A stretch of 64,000 bases of DNA from Arthrobacter sp. CAN_C5 (GTDB taxonomy: Bacteria; Actinomycetota; Actinomycetes; Actinomycetales; Micrococcaceae), in contig NZ_JAGGMZ010000001.1 in assembly GCF_017875735.1 (NCBI RefSeq), positions 372,001 to 436,000 of the forward strand, in the 5' to 3' direction. The notes beneath the pieces are model-generated. The model saw nothing but the letters and a program-made list of their open reading frames with translations, was not told the DNA's origin and did not search any database. Positions 1 through 8,319 of this stretch are shown here, piece by piece. Position numbers and translations under genes: made by a program. Numbering within the stretch: the stretch's first letter is position 1; the number at the start of each line of letters is the position of its first letter.

Positions 1-402
1 GGCGCCGACACTCGCGGTGTTCACGATGACGGCGCTGCTCGAGGTGAGCCTGTCCATGAGGAGGTTGGTCAGCAGGAACGGTGCCAGATGGTTCACCTGC
101 AGCGTTTTCTCGTACCCATCGGTGGTGCGGGTTTGATCTCCGAAGATGCCGCCGGCGTTGTTGACCAGGACGTCGATGCGCGGATAGGCGCTCTTGAGTG
201 CGGCCGCCAGCGTGCGGACGTCTTCGAACTTCGTGAAGTCCGCGACGAAGTGGTCTGCACCCAGTTCCCGGGCCAGTGCTTTGGTCTTTTCTGCAGAGCG
301 GCCGACAAGGGCGACAGTGTGCCCGTCAGCGACGAGCTTCCTGGCGGCAGCGGCTCCGATCCCATCGCTGGCGCCTGTGAGAACAATGGTCTTACCGGGC
401 AT
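1..402 (-). CDS. SDR family oxidoreductase, 3' end cut off by the window
   Basis: This is the N-terminal 134 residues of a short-chain dehydrogenase/reductase; the rest lies beyond base 1. The Rossmann cofactor motif TGASDGIG sits at residues 9-16, NNAG at about 81-84, and the stretch reaching the catalytic serine (VNTAS) at about 127-131. The Tyr-x-x-x-Lys part of the active site is outside the window. The ATG at 402 has an AAGGAGA ribosome site a few bases upstream. The substrate cannot be told from this fragment. The family is NAD(P)-dependent and cytosolic. Confidence 0.85.
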   Translation of the reverse strand, partial: MPGKTIVLTGASDGIGAAAARKLVADGHTVALVGRSAEKTKALARELGADHFVADFTKFEDVRTLAAALKSAYPRIDVLVNNAGGIFGDQTRTTDGYEKTLQVNHLAPFLLTNLLMDRLTSSSAVIVNTASVGA

Positions 403-644
403 GTGGTGTCTCCTTGAAGATGAATGTCGTGCTTGTGCGGTAGCGGTGTTTGTTAGGTGGCTCAGAGTGCCAGTGTAGGGAGTCCAGTGCAGGGCCGGAT
501 GGTCCCGTCCTCCCCTCTCCCTCGTGAGGCTTTACTTGAGGTTCGTATCGACGCTGGAATACTCTCATCCCTACCTTTGACAGATAGGAACCAGACCATG
601 AACTCAGTCCAGCCTCGCCCCGTCGACCTATTGAGCGTGTGCGC

Positions 645-815
645 ATGACCGCTCCCCAGATCTATGTCAGTTTCCCCGGTACAGCCCGTGAAGCGCTGAG
701 CTTCTACGCTGACGTCTTCGGTGGGGAACTCACTCTGCACACATACGAAGATTTCGGGCGCAGCGACGGACCCGGAAACGCTATCGCGCACGGGGTCCTG
801 ACCGGTGTGGTCGCC
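645..815 (+). pseudogene. VOC/PhnB-like protein, 5' fragment interrupted by an IS3 element
   Basis: The first 57 codons encode the start of a glyoxalase-fold (VOC, PhnB/3-demethylubiquinone methyltransferase-like) protein; the pattern IYVSFPGTAREALSFYADVF is typical. The reading then runs into the IS3-family element. Joining base 815 to base 2371 (skipping the element and the second copy of GCC) restores one frame reading TGVV-ALAGSD and gives a 133-residue protein, normal for the family. An alternative GTG start lies at 639. No clear ribosome site is seen. The host gene is almost certainly inactive. Confidence 0.8.
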
Positions 816-823
816 TCGGAAGT

Positions 824-847
824 TGTCAAGGTGAATGGGGCCAGTGG
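824..847. repeat. IS3 left terminal inverted repeat
   Basis: The arm begins TGTCAAGGTGAAT and ends GGGGCCAGTGG. It matches the inverted right end with a few mismatches and one single-base gap. Confidence 0.7.
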
Positions 848-850
848 GAG

Positions 851-1870
851 TTAGGCGGCTGCTTCTGTCTGGGTTTCCTGGGATGGTTTGTTGATCCATG
901 CCGCGCCGGGGACGGTGAGTATTTTTGGGTCCGTTTCGGTGCTGAATCGTTCGGGATTCTTCCGCCGTGCGGCGGCCAAAGTGATGGAGCGTTCGGTGGC
1001 CTTCGTCGCGGCAAGACCGTAGTGGACGTCTGCCGGGGTGTTTAGTCCGATTCCGGTATGGCGGTGGCTGTGGTTGTATCCTTCGACAAAAGTCGCCATG
1101 AAGGCCCTCGCATCGGCCAGGGAGCCGAATCGTTCAGGGAACACGGGAGCGAATTTCAAGGTCTTGAACCACGCCTCGCTGTAGGGGTTGTCATTGGATA
1201 CGCGGGGCCTGGAGTGTGACCTGGTGACTTCCAGATCGGAGAGCAGTACAGCTACGGTCTTGGACGTCATAGAAGTCCCGCGGTCCGCGTGCACGATTTC
1301 CGGGATGCCGTGGATACCGAAGATTCCCTTCATCATCTCCACCGCCAACTCCCCGGATTCGTGGGCATGGACGTATGCGCCCACGATGTAGCGGGAGTAA
1401 ATATCGAGCATCACGTAGGCATCGAAGTACTTACCCCTGACCGGGCCGGCAAGCTTGGTAATGTCCCAGCTGTAGACCTGCCCGGGGCCAGCCGCTGTCA
1501 ATTCCGGAACGGTCCTGGGCGGATGGCGTGCCTGCCGGCGGCGCTCTTTGACCTGCTTATTCTCAGTCAATATCCGGTAGATCGTTGAGATTGAGCACAG
1601 GTAGGTCCCCTCGTCCAGCAGCTGCGCGTAGATCTGGACCGGGGCTAGATCCACGAAGCGGGCAGAGTTCACGGCAGCGAGGATACCGGCGCGTTCGTCC
1701 GGGTCGAGCTTGTTTGCCGGGACAGACACGGGCATCGGCCCGGCCTGCGGGATCCGCGGGCTGCGGGTTGCGGTCGCCCGCGGTATCCCGGCCAAGACCG
1801 CCGCTTCCCGCGTGGGGATATGCGCACCTGTGAGTTCGGCATAAACCCCCATCAGGGTTTCCTGTACCAC
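851..1870 (-). CDS. IS3-family transposase OrfB (DDE integrase core)
   Basis: This 339-residue protein has the retroviral-type integrase core. The catalytic acids are D136 (SWDITK), D196 (HADRGTS) and E232 (YSEAWFKTLK); the 35-residue gap between the last two is the DD(35)E spacing of IS3 transposases. The GTG at 1870 lies inside the 3' end of orfA, so orfB is made either by translational coupling or by -1 frameshifting into an OrfAB fusion. No A-rich slippery run of the usual type is visible in the overlap. The gene looks intact. Confidence 0.92.
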   Translation of the reverse strand: MVQETLMGVYAELTGAHIPTREAAVLAGIPRATATRSPRIPQAGPMPVSVPANKLDPDERAGILAAVNSARFVDLAPVQIYAQLLDEGTYLCSISTIYRILTENKQVKERRRQARHPPRTVPELTAAGPGQVYSWDITKLAGPVRGKYFDAYVMLDIYSRYIVGAYVHAHESGELAVEMMKGIFGIHGIPEIVHADRGTSMTSKTVAVLLSDLEVTRSHSRPRVSNDNPYSEAWFKTLKFAPVFPERFGSLADARAFMATFVEGYNHSHRHTGIGLNTPADVHYGLAATKATERSITLAAARRKNPERFSTETDPKILTVPGAAWINKPSQETQTEAAA

Positions 1871-2286
1871 TGCTGCTCCTCGCTTTCGGAGATTTCCTCC
1901 AAAAGCTGCCGTGCTTTTCCCATGATGTCCAACGCTGCCCGAGTCCGTGCCAGCGTGCGTTCATTCACCTCCAGTTGCCGGCGTAGACGGGCGATTTCGG
2001 CCTGCTCAGCGGTAAGCTTGCCGATCTTCTCCCCGGGCTTCCTACCCTCGAGCACACCTGCATCACGGAGTTTGCGCCACTCAGTGATCTGGGAGGAATA
2101 GATGCCCTCACGACGAAGGTACGCCCCGCCTCCGGAGCCATCGTCACAGGCCTGTTGGTAAGCGGCCAGATGGGCTAGTTTCTGCGCCGGGGTAAACGAC
2201 CTTCGAGGCCTTGGACCGCCGGCACGAGGGCCAGAATTACTCATGGACCCATCTTCCCGCACCCGGGAAATTGTGGAGATAGACAT
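1852..2286 (-). CDS. IS3-family transposase OrfA (HTH/leucine zipper)
   Basis: This 144-residue protein has an N-terminal helix-turn-helix region (RSFTPAQKLAHLAAYQQAC through SQITEWRKL). A heptad-like zipper follows (EIARLRRQLEVNERTLARTR), as in OrfA proteins that bind the IS ends. A shorter start at the internal MSNSG is possible. Its end overlaps orfB by 19 bases in the -1 frame. Confidence 0.88.
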   Translation of the reverse strand: MSISTISRVREDGSMSNSGPRAGGPRPRRSFTPAQKLAHLAAYQQACDDGSGGGAYLRREGIYSSQITEWRKLRDAGVLEGRKPGEKIGKLTAEQAEIARLRRQLEVNERTLARTRAALDIMGKARQLLEEISESEEQQWYRKP

Positions 2287-2336
2287 TGGTTCTGATCCTG
2301 ATTCTCGCCCTACGAATTAGACGGACTTGCTATGAG

Positions 2337-2361
2337 CCACTGGCCTCAACTCACCCTGACA
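2337..2361. repeat. IS3 right terminal inverted repeat
   Basis: Read inward on the minus strand it begins TGTCAGGGTGAGT and ends GAGGCCAGTGG, the partner of the left arm at 824-847. Confidence 0.7.
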
Positions 2362-2367
2362 CGTAGG

Positions 2368-2601
2368 GCCTTGGCCGGATCGGATGGCGCTGCAGGTGAA
2401 AGAACCGTCCGGTGTGAAGGGATGATGCTTTCGCTCCTGGGTACCGCGGAACCAGCAGTGTTGCATGAGTGGTTCGACAAGCTCGCTGATGGCGGCTCTG
2501 TCATCGACCCTCTGACACCGAAGCCGTGGGGCGCATCCGACGGCCAGGTCGTCGACCGGCACGGACTTCACTGGCTCGTCGGTTATGAACCCGAGGCGTG
2601 A
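2368..2601 (+). pseudogene. VOC/PhnB-like protein, 3' fragment after the IS3 element
   Basis: This is the C-terminal 77 codons of the split glyoxalase-fold gene. It carries the typical ending MLSLLGTA, then PWGASDGQVVDRHGLHWLVG. The first three bases (GCC) are the presumed target duplication. The TGA overlaps the GTG of the next gene (GTGA), so the two genes were originally translationally coupled. The fragment lacks the N-terminal half and is unlikely to work alone. Confidence 0.8.
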
Positions 2602-3080
2602 ACGACACACAGTTGCTTTCACAGCTGACCGCTGGCCGAGAACACGTACTCCGCTCCGTCGAGGGGCTACCAGAGGAGGCGCTCCACCGGGTGATGGTCC
2701 CGTCCGGTTGGTCGGTGGTCAGCCTCCTTAATCACCTCGCATTCGATGATGAGATGTTCTGGATTTCGGCCGTTCTCGGCGGTGACCAGGGAGCCATCGA
2801 ACGCCTCCACAATGGCTGGGCGTCGGAACCGATGACCGGAGCAGAAGCGATCACCGCCTACCGGCGGGAGATCGTTCGCAGCGACGACATCCTTGGTGGC
2901 GTCGATCTCGACGCACCGCCGTGCTGGATACCCCCGGCAGATGTCTACGGCGGACCACCAATGCGTGACGGGCACGAGGTCCTCTTTCGCGTACTTGTTG
3001 AGACGTCCGTCCATGCGGGACACCTGGACATCGTGCGTGAGCTCTTCGATGGTCATCAAGATCTTGTCGTTACCTCGTAA
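2598..3080 (+). CDS. DinB-like / DUF664 family protein
   Basis: The 160-residue protein has the DinB four-helix-bundle pattern. The motif LLNHLAFDDEMFW (about residues 44-56) holds the first metal-binding His, and HAGHLDIVRE (about 140-149) the last. Many actinobacterial members are thiol (mycothiol)-dependent transferases, but the substrate here is not readable from sequence. The GTG start overlaps the stop of the broken VOC gene. With that gene disrupted by IS3, expression of this downstream partner may be reduced, or may depend on a promoter in the IS; this is inference. Confidence 0.8.
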   Translation: MNDTQLLSQLTAGREHVLRSVEGLPEEALHRVMVPSGWSVVSLLNHLAFDDEMFWISAVLGGDQGAIERLHNGWASEPMTGAEAITAYRREIVRSDDILGGVDLDAPPCWIPPADVYGGPPMRDGHEVLFRVLVETSVHAGHLDIVRELFDGHQDLVVTS

Positions 3081-3212
3081 CGGGGCGCCTGCCCAAAGAT
3101 TTCAGCCGAAAGAATTTCTATGGCACCCCGAACACGAGTCGAACGAAGCTTTACCCTGATTCCTTACCAAAGCACCTCCCTGAAGTGCACGGTCTGAGGC
3201 ACAATGTGAGTT

Positions 3213-4037
3213 GTGGTCAAGAAAACGCGCCGCGAGGCAACCTCCCAGGTCCTGTCCAAGAAGGACTACGAAAAAGAACTTCTGCGGTTGCAGGAGGAAC
3301 TGGTCGCGTTGCAGGAGTGGGTGCGCGCAACAGGCACGCGGCTGGTAGTTATTTTTGAAGGTCGTGACACCGCCGGTAAGGGTGGGACGATCCAACGAAT
3401 TAGCGGGGCGCTCAATCCGCGCTTCTGCCGGGTGGTCGCTCTCCCGGCGCCGACTGAGCGCGAGCGGTCGCAGTGGTATTTCCAGCGTTACATTGCCCAT
3501 TTGCCGGCGGCGGGGGAGATTGTGCTGTTCGACCGGTCTTGGTACAACCGGGCCGGAGTCGAGCGGGTGATGGGCTATTGCACTGATGAACAGTATGCCG
3601 ACTTCGTCGACGCGGCCCCCATGCTTGAGGAGGCACTGATCTCCGATGGGATCGTCCTGGTGAAGTACTGGTTGAGCCTCTCCGACTCCGAGCAACGCCG
3701 TCGATTCCAGCAACGCATCGACAACCCCGCTAAGCGGTGGAAGTTGAGTCCCATGGACCTCGAGGCGCAAGCCCGTTGGGTTGATTATGCAGAGGCCAAG
3801 GACCGAATGTTTGAATTCAGTGACACCGAGCGCAGCCCGTGGTGGGTGGTGGACGCCGATAACAAGAAGGAAGCCCGGCTTAACCTGATGGCCCATTTGC
3901 TATCGCTGTTGCCTTACGAGCGGCCAGCGTTGCCGGACATCCACTTGCCCGAGCGCCAGAACCGGATCTACGAGCGACCGCCCATGAACCACCAGAAGTT
4001 CGTGCCCCAGCGCTACCGAGTCGGAAAATCTAAATAG
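3213..4037 (+). CDS. ppk2: Polyphosphate kinase 2 (PPK2 family)
   Basis: The 274-residue protein matches PPK2, which transfers phosphate between polyphosphate and nucleotides. The Walker A motif is GRDTAGKGG (residues 50-58) and Walker B is VLFDRSWYNR (about 104-113, D107). The lid region with KRWKLSPMD follows. Length is normal for a single-domain PPK2. The start is GTG at 3213. It stands alone between a DinB-like gene and the split ASCH gene. Which nucleotide it prefers (ADP, GDP or AMP) cannot be settled from sequence alone. Confidence 0.95.
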   Translation: MVKKTRREATSQVLSKKDYEKELLRLQEELVALQEWVRATGTRLVVIFEGRDTAGKGGTIQRISGALNPRFCRVVALPAPTERERSQWYFQRYIAHLPAAGEIVLFDRSWYNRAGVERVMGYCTDEQYADFVDAAPMLEEALISDGIVLVKYWLSLSDSEQRRRFQQRIDNPAKRWKLSPMDLEAQARWVDYAEAKDRMFEFSDTERSPWWVVDADNKKEARLNLMAHLLSLLPYERPALPDIHLPERQNRIYERPPMNHQKFVPQRYRVGKSK

Positions 4038-4061
4038 CCAGCCAGTGATGGTGACTGTTTC

Positions 4062-4077
4062 GGGCCGCGCGCGGCCC
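4062..4077. terminator. GC palindrome between convergent genes, possible terminator
   Basis: GGGCCGCGCGCGGCCC is a perfect 16-bp palindrome 24 bases after the ppk2 stop and just past the end of the convergent ASCH fragment. It lacks a clear U-tract, so a terminator role is only possible. Confidence 0.35.
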
Positions 4078-4100
4078 AGGGTGCCGAAGCTAATAACTGG

Positions 4101-4400
4101 CTAGGTGGAAGCCAAGTCCGCATGTTCGGGCGGCCAGACCACGCTGAAACGCTCGAACACGATCTCATCACTTTCCGTCCATTGGCGGTCCTGTGCCGCT
4201 GAAACCCGTGTCCAGTACCGGCGGTGTTCGCGCCGCCAACTCTCCAGGCTTAGATCATCCTCGCCTTCGTCGACGGCAAACTTCGCATCCGCACTGGTGA
4301 AGTCACCAATGCGGAGCTCCACACTGCGAATGATGATGCGAGGACTCCCATCTCCGTCACAGGCAATCCAATGGGATCCGATGCGGGGCACCTGGTTACC
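4101..4400 (-). pseudogene. ASCH-domain protein, C-terminal fragment (split by ISL3)
   Basis: This is the C-terminal part of an ASCH-domain protein. It shows the family pattern DEGEDDLSLESW then IVFERFSVVWP. The fragment was cut from its N-terminus by the ISL3 element. Joining 5836 to 4392 on the minus strand (one copy of the 8-bp repeat) restores one unbroken 172-residue frame reading RGNQ-VPRIGSHW. ASCH domains are thought to bind RNA or modified nucleosides. A free-standing ORF of 96 residues remains but probably lacks a promoter. Confidence 0.88.
4393..4400. repeat. ISL3 target site duplication, left copy
   Basis: TGGTTACC directly abuts the left inverted repeat and is repeated exactly at 5836-5843. 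Eight base pairs is the usual ISL3 duplication length. Confidence 0.95.
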
Positions 4401-5835
4401 GGCTCATCGCAATTGAGGGTGTAGTCGGGGTGTGAGCGGGATGGGCGCGTCGGTCACGGGATAGGGGTCGAGGCCTTCCGATGATGGAAGTTCTCACGCT
4501 CGCCATCCGGAAGACCTCAACGTGTTCAACGCTACCTTCGCTGCACCCGATCTGAGCACGTTCTGCCGACTCGATGAACTCGGTCTGGAAGCCATCGGTC
4601 AGGAGGTGAAGCCCGATGGTGCGGTGCTGGTTTGCGAGGTAGTGGAACCGGACTCGTGGTGCCGGCGCTGCGGAGCCCAAGGCGCTGCACGGGACATGGT
4701 GACCCGGCGCCTGGCGCACGAACCGTTCGGCTGGCGGCCAACGACGCTGCTGATCCGGGTCCGCCGCTACCGGTGCACCGGATGCGCTCACGTGTGGCGG
4801 CAGGACACCGCTAAGGCCGCCGAGCCGCGGGCGAAACTCTCCCGACGGGGCCTGCGCTGGGCGCTGGCCGGGATCGTGTGTCAACACCTCACCGTCGCCC
4901 GGGTCGCCGAGGGCCTTGGGGTGTCGTGGAATACCGCGAACACCGCGGTCCTGGCCGAGGGAAAGCGGGTCTTGATCGATGACCCGGACCGGTTCGACGG
5001 GGTGAAGGTGATCGGCGTCGATGAGCACGTGTGGCGGCATACCCGCCGCGGGGACAAGTACGTGACCGTCATCATCGATCTCACGCCGATTCGCGAAAAG
5101 ACTGGGCCGTCAAGGTTGTTGGACATGGTCGAGGGCCGCTCAAAGGCCGTGTTCAAGCAGTGGTTAGCCAAACGCCCACAGGCGTGGCGGGACGGGGTGG
5201 AAGTCGTCGCCATGGACGGATTCACCGGCTTCAGAACCGCGGCCGCCGAGGAGCTTCCCAGCGCGGTGGCGGTCATGGACCCGTTCCACGTCGTCCGTCT
5301 CGCCGGGGACGCGTTGGATGGGTGCCGACGCCGGATCCAGCAAGCTACCTGCGGTCACCGCGGACGCAAGGGCGACCCGCTCTACAGCTCACGGCGGACC
5401 CTGCATACGGGGGCGGACCTGCTCACCGACAAACAGGAACAACGCCTCACCGACCTGTTCACCACGGACACTCACGTCCAAGTCGAGGCAACCTGGGGCA
5501 TCTACCAGCGGATGATTGCTGCCTACCGGCACGAGGACCGGGCCCGAGGACACGAGTTGATGCAAGCACTTATCGAATCGGTCAGCGACGGTGTCCCGGC
5601 CGCGCTCACCGAGATCCGCACTCTGGGCCGGACCCTCAAACGCCGGGCCGCCGACGTCCTGGCGTACTTCGACCGGCCCGGCACCAGCAACGGACCCACC
5701 GAAGCCATGAACGGCCGCCTCGAACACCTCCGAGGCTCAGCCCTGGGCTTCCGCAATATCGCCAACTACATCGCCCGCTCACTCCTGGAAACCGGCGGCT
5801 TCAGACCCCGACTACACCCTCAATTATGAAGAGCC
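4401..5835 (+). mobile_element. ISL3-family insertion sequence
   Basis: The element is 1435 bp with near-perfect terminal inverted repeats. Each end starts GGCTC and shares the block AATTGAGGGTGTAGTCGGGG, with three mismatches in the 10 bases outside that block. Exact 8-bp duplications (TGGTTACC) flank it. One transposase gene fills most of it. The intact ends, exact duplication and in-frame reconstructable target point to a fairly recent insertion. Confidence 0.95.
4522..5829 (+). CDS. ISL3-family transposase
   Basis: This is a 435-residue transposase of usual ISL3 length. An N-terminal zinc ribbon uses C47/C50 and C85/C88. A helix-turn-helix follows near residues 120-145. The DDE-type catalytic region includes VIGVDEHVW (D167), MDGFTGFR and MDPFHVV (D253), and the late TEAMNGRLEH motif (E394). 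No frameshift is seen, so the element may still be mobile. Its stop lies a few bases inside the right inverted repeat. Confidence 0.95.
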   Translation: MFNATFAAPDLSTFCRLDELGLEAIGQEVKPDGAVLVCEVVEPDSWCRRCGAQGAARDMVTRRLAHEPFGWRPTTLLIRVRRYRCTGCAHVWRQDTAKAAEPRAKLSRRGLRWALAGIVCQHLTVARVAEGLGVSWNTANTAVLAEGKRVLIDDPDRFDGVKVIGVDEHVWRHTRRGDKYVTVIIDLTPIREKTGPSRLLDMVEGRSKAVFKQWLAKRPQAWRDGVEVVAMDGFTGFRTAAAEELPSAVAVMDPFHVVRLAGDALDGCRRRIQQATCGHRGRKGDPLYSSRRTLHTGADLLTDKQEQRLTDLFTTDTHVQVEATWGIYQRMIAAYRHEDRARGHELMQALIESVSDGVPAALTEIRTLGRTLKRRAADVLAYFDRPGTSNGPTEAMNGRLEHLRGSALGFRNIANYIARSLLETGGFRPRLHPQL

Positions 5836-5843
5836 TGGTTACC
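5836..5843. repeat. ISL3 target site duplication, right copy
   Basis: Second exact copy of TGGTTACC, immediately after the right inverted repeat. Confidence 0.95.
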
Positions 5844-6062
5844 TCGAGCGATGAAATCGCGCACGAGCTCAGCCGTGGCCCGCTTCCGTCCGCTGAGGAC
5901 AAGACCAAGCAGTTCATCCGCTAGCCGCCGGGTGTCACCAAAATGTTCGATCGTGTACTCGGGCGATGCTGCCACCGCCTCGGGATGGGCGGCGCAATAG
6001 TCCTGCCACATCCGAATACCGGCGTGCTGGTTGACGGGGGCAACAGGTTGGGATTCCACCAC
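5836..6062 (-). pseudogene. ASCH-domain protein, N-terminal fragment (split by ISL3)
   Basis: The first 75 residues of the ASCH gene start at the ATG at 6062. The pattern EYTIEHFGD, then ADELLGLVLSGRKRATAEL, is the ASCH N-terminal signature; the GRKRAT segment lies in the predicted binding cleft. Translation now runs into the ISL3 repeat and stops after four foreign residues. Together with 4101-4392 it makes a 172-residue protein. Confidence 0.88.
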
Positions 6063-6167
6063 CCCATCGTGCCAGAAGTCGCGGCAGGCCGACCAGAGTG
6101 GGCCTACTAGAGCGGGCCGACCAGACTAGAACAGTGCGGGCGTCCTGGAAATCTGAACGGGTGACAA

Positions 6168-7343
6168 TCATGAGCGTGCCGCAGCCAGCACGCCGAGGGT
6201 TGCCACCCCTGCCATGGCCAGCGCCATCGCCGGATACCCTCCGAGGAGCGCCGCAAGGAGCGGCCCAGCCGCAGGAGCCAGTGCGCCGACTGCAGTCACC
6301 GGCGCCACGAACACGCCCTGCACGGCACCGAAGTTCGCGGTGCCCCACCGGTCGGCAACTGCTGTCGCCTGGAGCAGGGTGACGCAGCCGCGGACCGCGC
6401 CCGCCAGCACCGTCACAGCGATAAGCGCAAACGCCGGTCCGGGCAGCAGGCCCAGCAACCACAGGCTGGTCGCGCCTGCGCTCAGCAACAGCACCGCACG
6501 GCGCACCGGGTTCGCCTTGCCGGGGAGGACGGCGAAGAACAGCCGGCCGATGACCTGGCCCACCCCGATCAGGCTGAACGCGAGCACCGCGGTCCGGTAG
6601 TCAAGACCGCGCTCCAGCAGGAGGGGAATCAGGTTGAACGTTACTGCGAAGAGGGCAAGGGTGGCCGCTGCGACCGCCACCTGCAGCATGATGAACCGGC
6701 GGCTGCGCGTCGTCATCCGGACGTCACGGGTTACTGCCTGCCGTGGTTGAACAGGTACCGGTACCGACCAGTGGGCATTCAGGAAGAACCAGTGCAAGGG
6801 GATGGTGACCACCGCCAACGCGACGGCAAGCACCACGTAGGCGGAGCGCCAGCCGACACTCTCGATCAGCAGCGCCGTCAACGGCGCATAGATCGGTGAC
6901 GCGAACCCGGCGACCAGGGTCAGGATGGTCAGCGCGCGCACCCGGGCCGGCCCATACCAGCGGGTCAGCACCACAAAAGCGGGTTGATAGAACACGGCCG
7001 CCTGCGCCAGCCCTGCCACCAGCCAGGCGGCTACAAAGACGGGCAGGTTCGGAGCCGTGGCGACAAGCAACAGTGCAGCCACACCGACCAGGCTGCCGGT
7101 CACCATCAGGCGTCGCGGTCCGCGCTGGTCCAGCAACCGACCCACCCAGATCCCCACGACCGCCGAGACAATTAACCCTGCAGAGAACGCGGCGGTGATC
7201 GCTGCTGCGCTCCACCCGGTGTCCAGTTCGATGGGCACCACGGCCACGGGCAACGAGTAATACAGCAGCCCCCAGCTGGTGGTCTGGGTGATACACAGGG
7301 CGGCAAGCCCACCCCGAGGGTGACGCTCCACCTCGTCGGTCAT
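6168..7343 (-). CDS. MFS transporter
   Basis: The 391-residue membrane protein has about 12 hydrophobic segments. The MFS loop signature is present after the second helix (GRLLDQRGPRR). The start is the internal ATG at 7343 (MTDEVERH). The frame stays open upstream, but that part does not look like protein. It begins 4 bases after the stop of the GntR gene, so the two form an operon, and the regulator probably senses the transporter's substrate or a related metabolite. The substrate is unknown. Confidence 0.85.
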   Translation of the reverse strand: MTDEVERHPRGGLAALCITQTTSWGLLYYSLPVAVVPIELDTGWSAAAITAAFSAGLIVSAVVGIWVGRLLDQRGPRRLMVTGSLVGVAALLLVATAPNLPVFVAAWLVAGLAQAAVFYQPAFVVLTRWYGPARVRALTILTLVAGFASPIYAPLTALLIESVGWRSAYVVLAVALAVVTIPLHWFFLNAHWSVPVPVQPRQAVTRDVRMTTRSRRFIMLQVAVAAATLALFAVTFNLIPLLLERGLDYRTAVLAFSLIGVGQVIGRLFFAVLPGKANPVRRAVLLLSAGATSLWLLGLLPGPAFALIAVTVLAGAVRGCVTLLQATAVADRWGTANFGAVQGVFVAPVTAVGALAPAAGPLLAALLGGYPAMALAMAGVATLGVLAAARS

Positions 7344-7347
7344 CCGG

Positions 7348-8085
7348 CTACCTGTCGCCTGCGTTGGACACTGGATCAACCAGGTCTTCCCACAGCGACG
7401 TATCCTGACCTCCCACGGCCCCCCGCAGGAGAAGCTTCCCGGTGGACTCCAGGTGCCGACGCATGGCAGCCCCTGCGGCACCCGGGTCGGCGTCGTCAAT
7501 CGCGTCCAGGATGGGCCGGTGCTCCCGGTAAACATCGTCCAGGGACCGCGATTGCCTGATCGTCGACGCACCGACCAGCCGGGTGGCATCGCGGAGATTT
7601 TCGATGATCCGGGCAGCATGCGCATTGCCGGCGAGATCGAGCAGCAGTCCGTGTAGCCGCTGGTCGTGCAGCATGAAGGCGGTCTCGTCGCCCGCGAGCA
7701 CCGCCTCCTGCATCGCCAGATGCTCGGCGTGCAGGGCTGACCGGTCGACGTCGGTGGCCCGGACCGCCGCCCGCTCAGCTGCGGGCACCTCAAGGGCCAG
7801 CCGGACGGCGATGATCTCGGTCAGTTCCCTCGCCCCCGGGACCACCACCCGGAAACCACGGTTGCGTTCGAACGCCACCATCCCGGTTTCCGCCAACCGC
7901 AGCAGTGCGTCGCGGACCGGGCTGCGGGAGACGCCGAGTTCATCCGCCAGCCGGTAGACCGAATACAGCTCGCCAGGGACCAGGGTGCCGTTCCGGATCC
8001 CCTCACGCACGGCCTCGATGGTCCGGTCGGTGAGGGACGGCGGCCGCGCAGCGGGGGCGGGGGCGTCGTCGGCGGCGGGTGACAT
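7348..8085 (-). CDS. GntR family (FadR/FCD type) transcriptional regulator
   Basis: The 245-residue protein has an N-terminal winged helix (YRLADELGVSRSPVRDALLRLAETGMV). A C-terminal all-helical FCD ligand domain follows, with the pattern HDQRLHGLLLDLAGN and EHRPILDAIDDAD, whose His/Asp residues usually bind a metal and a carboxylic acid. The start is taken as the ATG at 8085 (MSPAADD); the longer open frame upstream is probably not translated. It leads the operon with the MFS transporter. Confidence 0.88.
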   Translation of the reverse strand: MSPAADDAPAPAARPPSLTDRTIEAVREGIRNGTLVPGELYSVYRLADELGVSRSPVRDALLRLAETGMVAFERNRGFRVVVPGARELTEIIAVRLALEVPAAERAAVRATDVDRSALHAEHLAMQEAVLAGDETAFMLHDQRLHGLLLDLAGNAHAARIIENLRDATRLVGASTIRQSRSLDDVYREHRPILDAIDDADPGAAGAAMRRHLESTGKLLLRGAVGGQDTSLWEDLVDPVSNAGDR

Positions 8086-8319
8086 GACTCCAAGGGTAAT
8101 GCTCGACGGCATTAGTGCACGCCGAAAGAAAGAGCGTGCCGGGGCGAAGAGGCGGCTAGAAACCCTCGCGGTAGGCGTGAGCCAGGGTGGGATTAGGGCT
8201 GAACTGGCCGATGAACGCCCTGTGCGCCATCCACCGTCGCCCAATGATGAGTTCGTTGGTCAGCGCAAGCAGGATCGCCAAAACGGGGCACCAGGGGGTT
8301 CCACAATGGGTGGAATGCC

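Larger units (their letters stand above)
816..2367 (-). mobile_element. IS3-family insertion sequence
   Basis: The element is about 1.55 kb with two overlapping minus-strand genes (orfA, orfB) and imperfect terminal inverted repeats. The best-matching repeat arms start at TGTCA (824 and, inverted, 2361). The outermost ends are uncertain. I set them at 816/2367 because this leaves a 3-bp GCC on each side and restores the frame of the interrupted VOC gene. If the ends are 824/2361 there is no matching target duplication. Confidence 0.8.

Noticed and set aside
3100..3200. Possible tRNA or tRNA remnant on the minus strand (CACCCCGAACACGAGTCGAAC looks like the 3' part of a tRNA gene).
   Set aside because: The T-arm does not pair, and no anticodon or D arm can be folded. 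Probably chance similarity, though an old tRNA fragment is not excluded.
5031..5924. 297-residue open frame overlapping the ISL3 transposase in another frame.
   Set aside because: Arg/Pro-rich shadow; the transposase frame holds all catalytic motifs.
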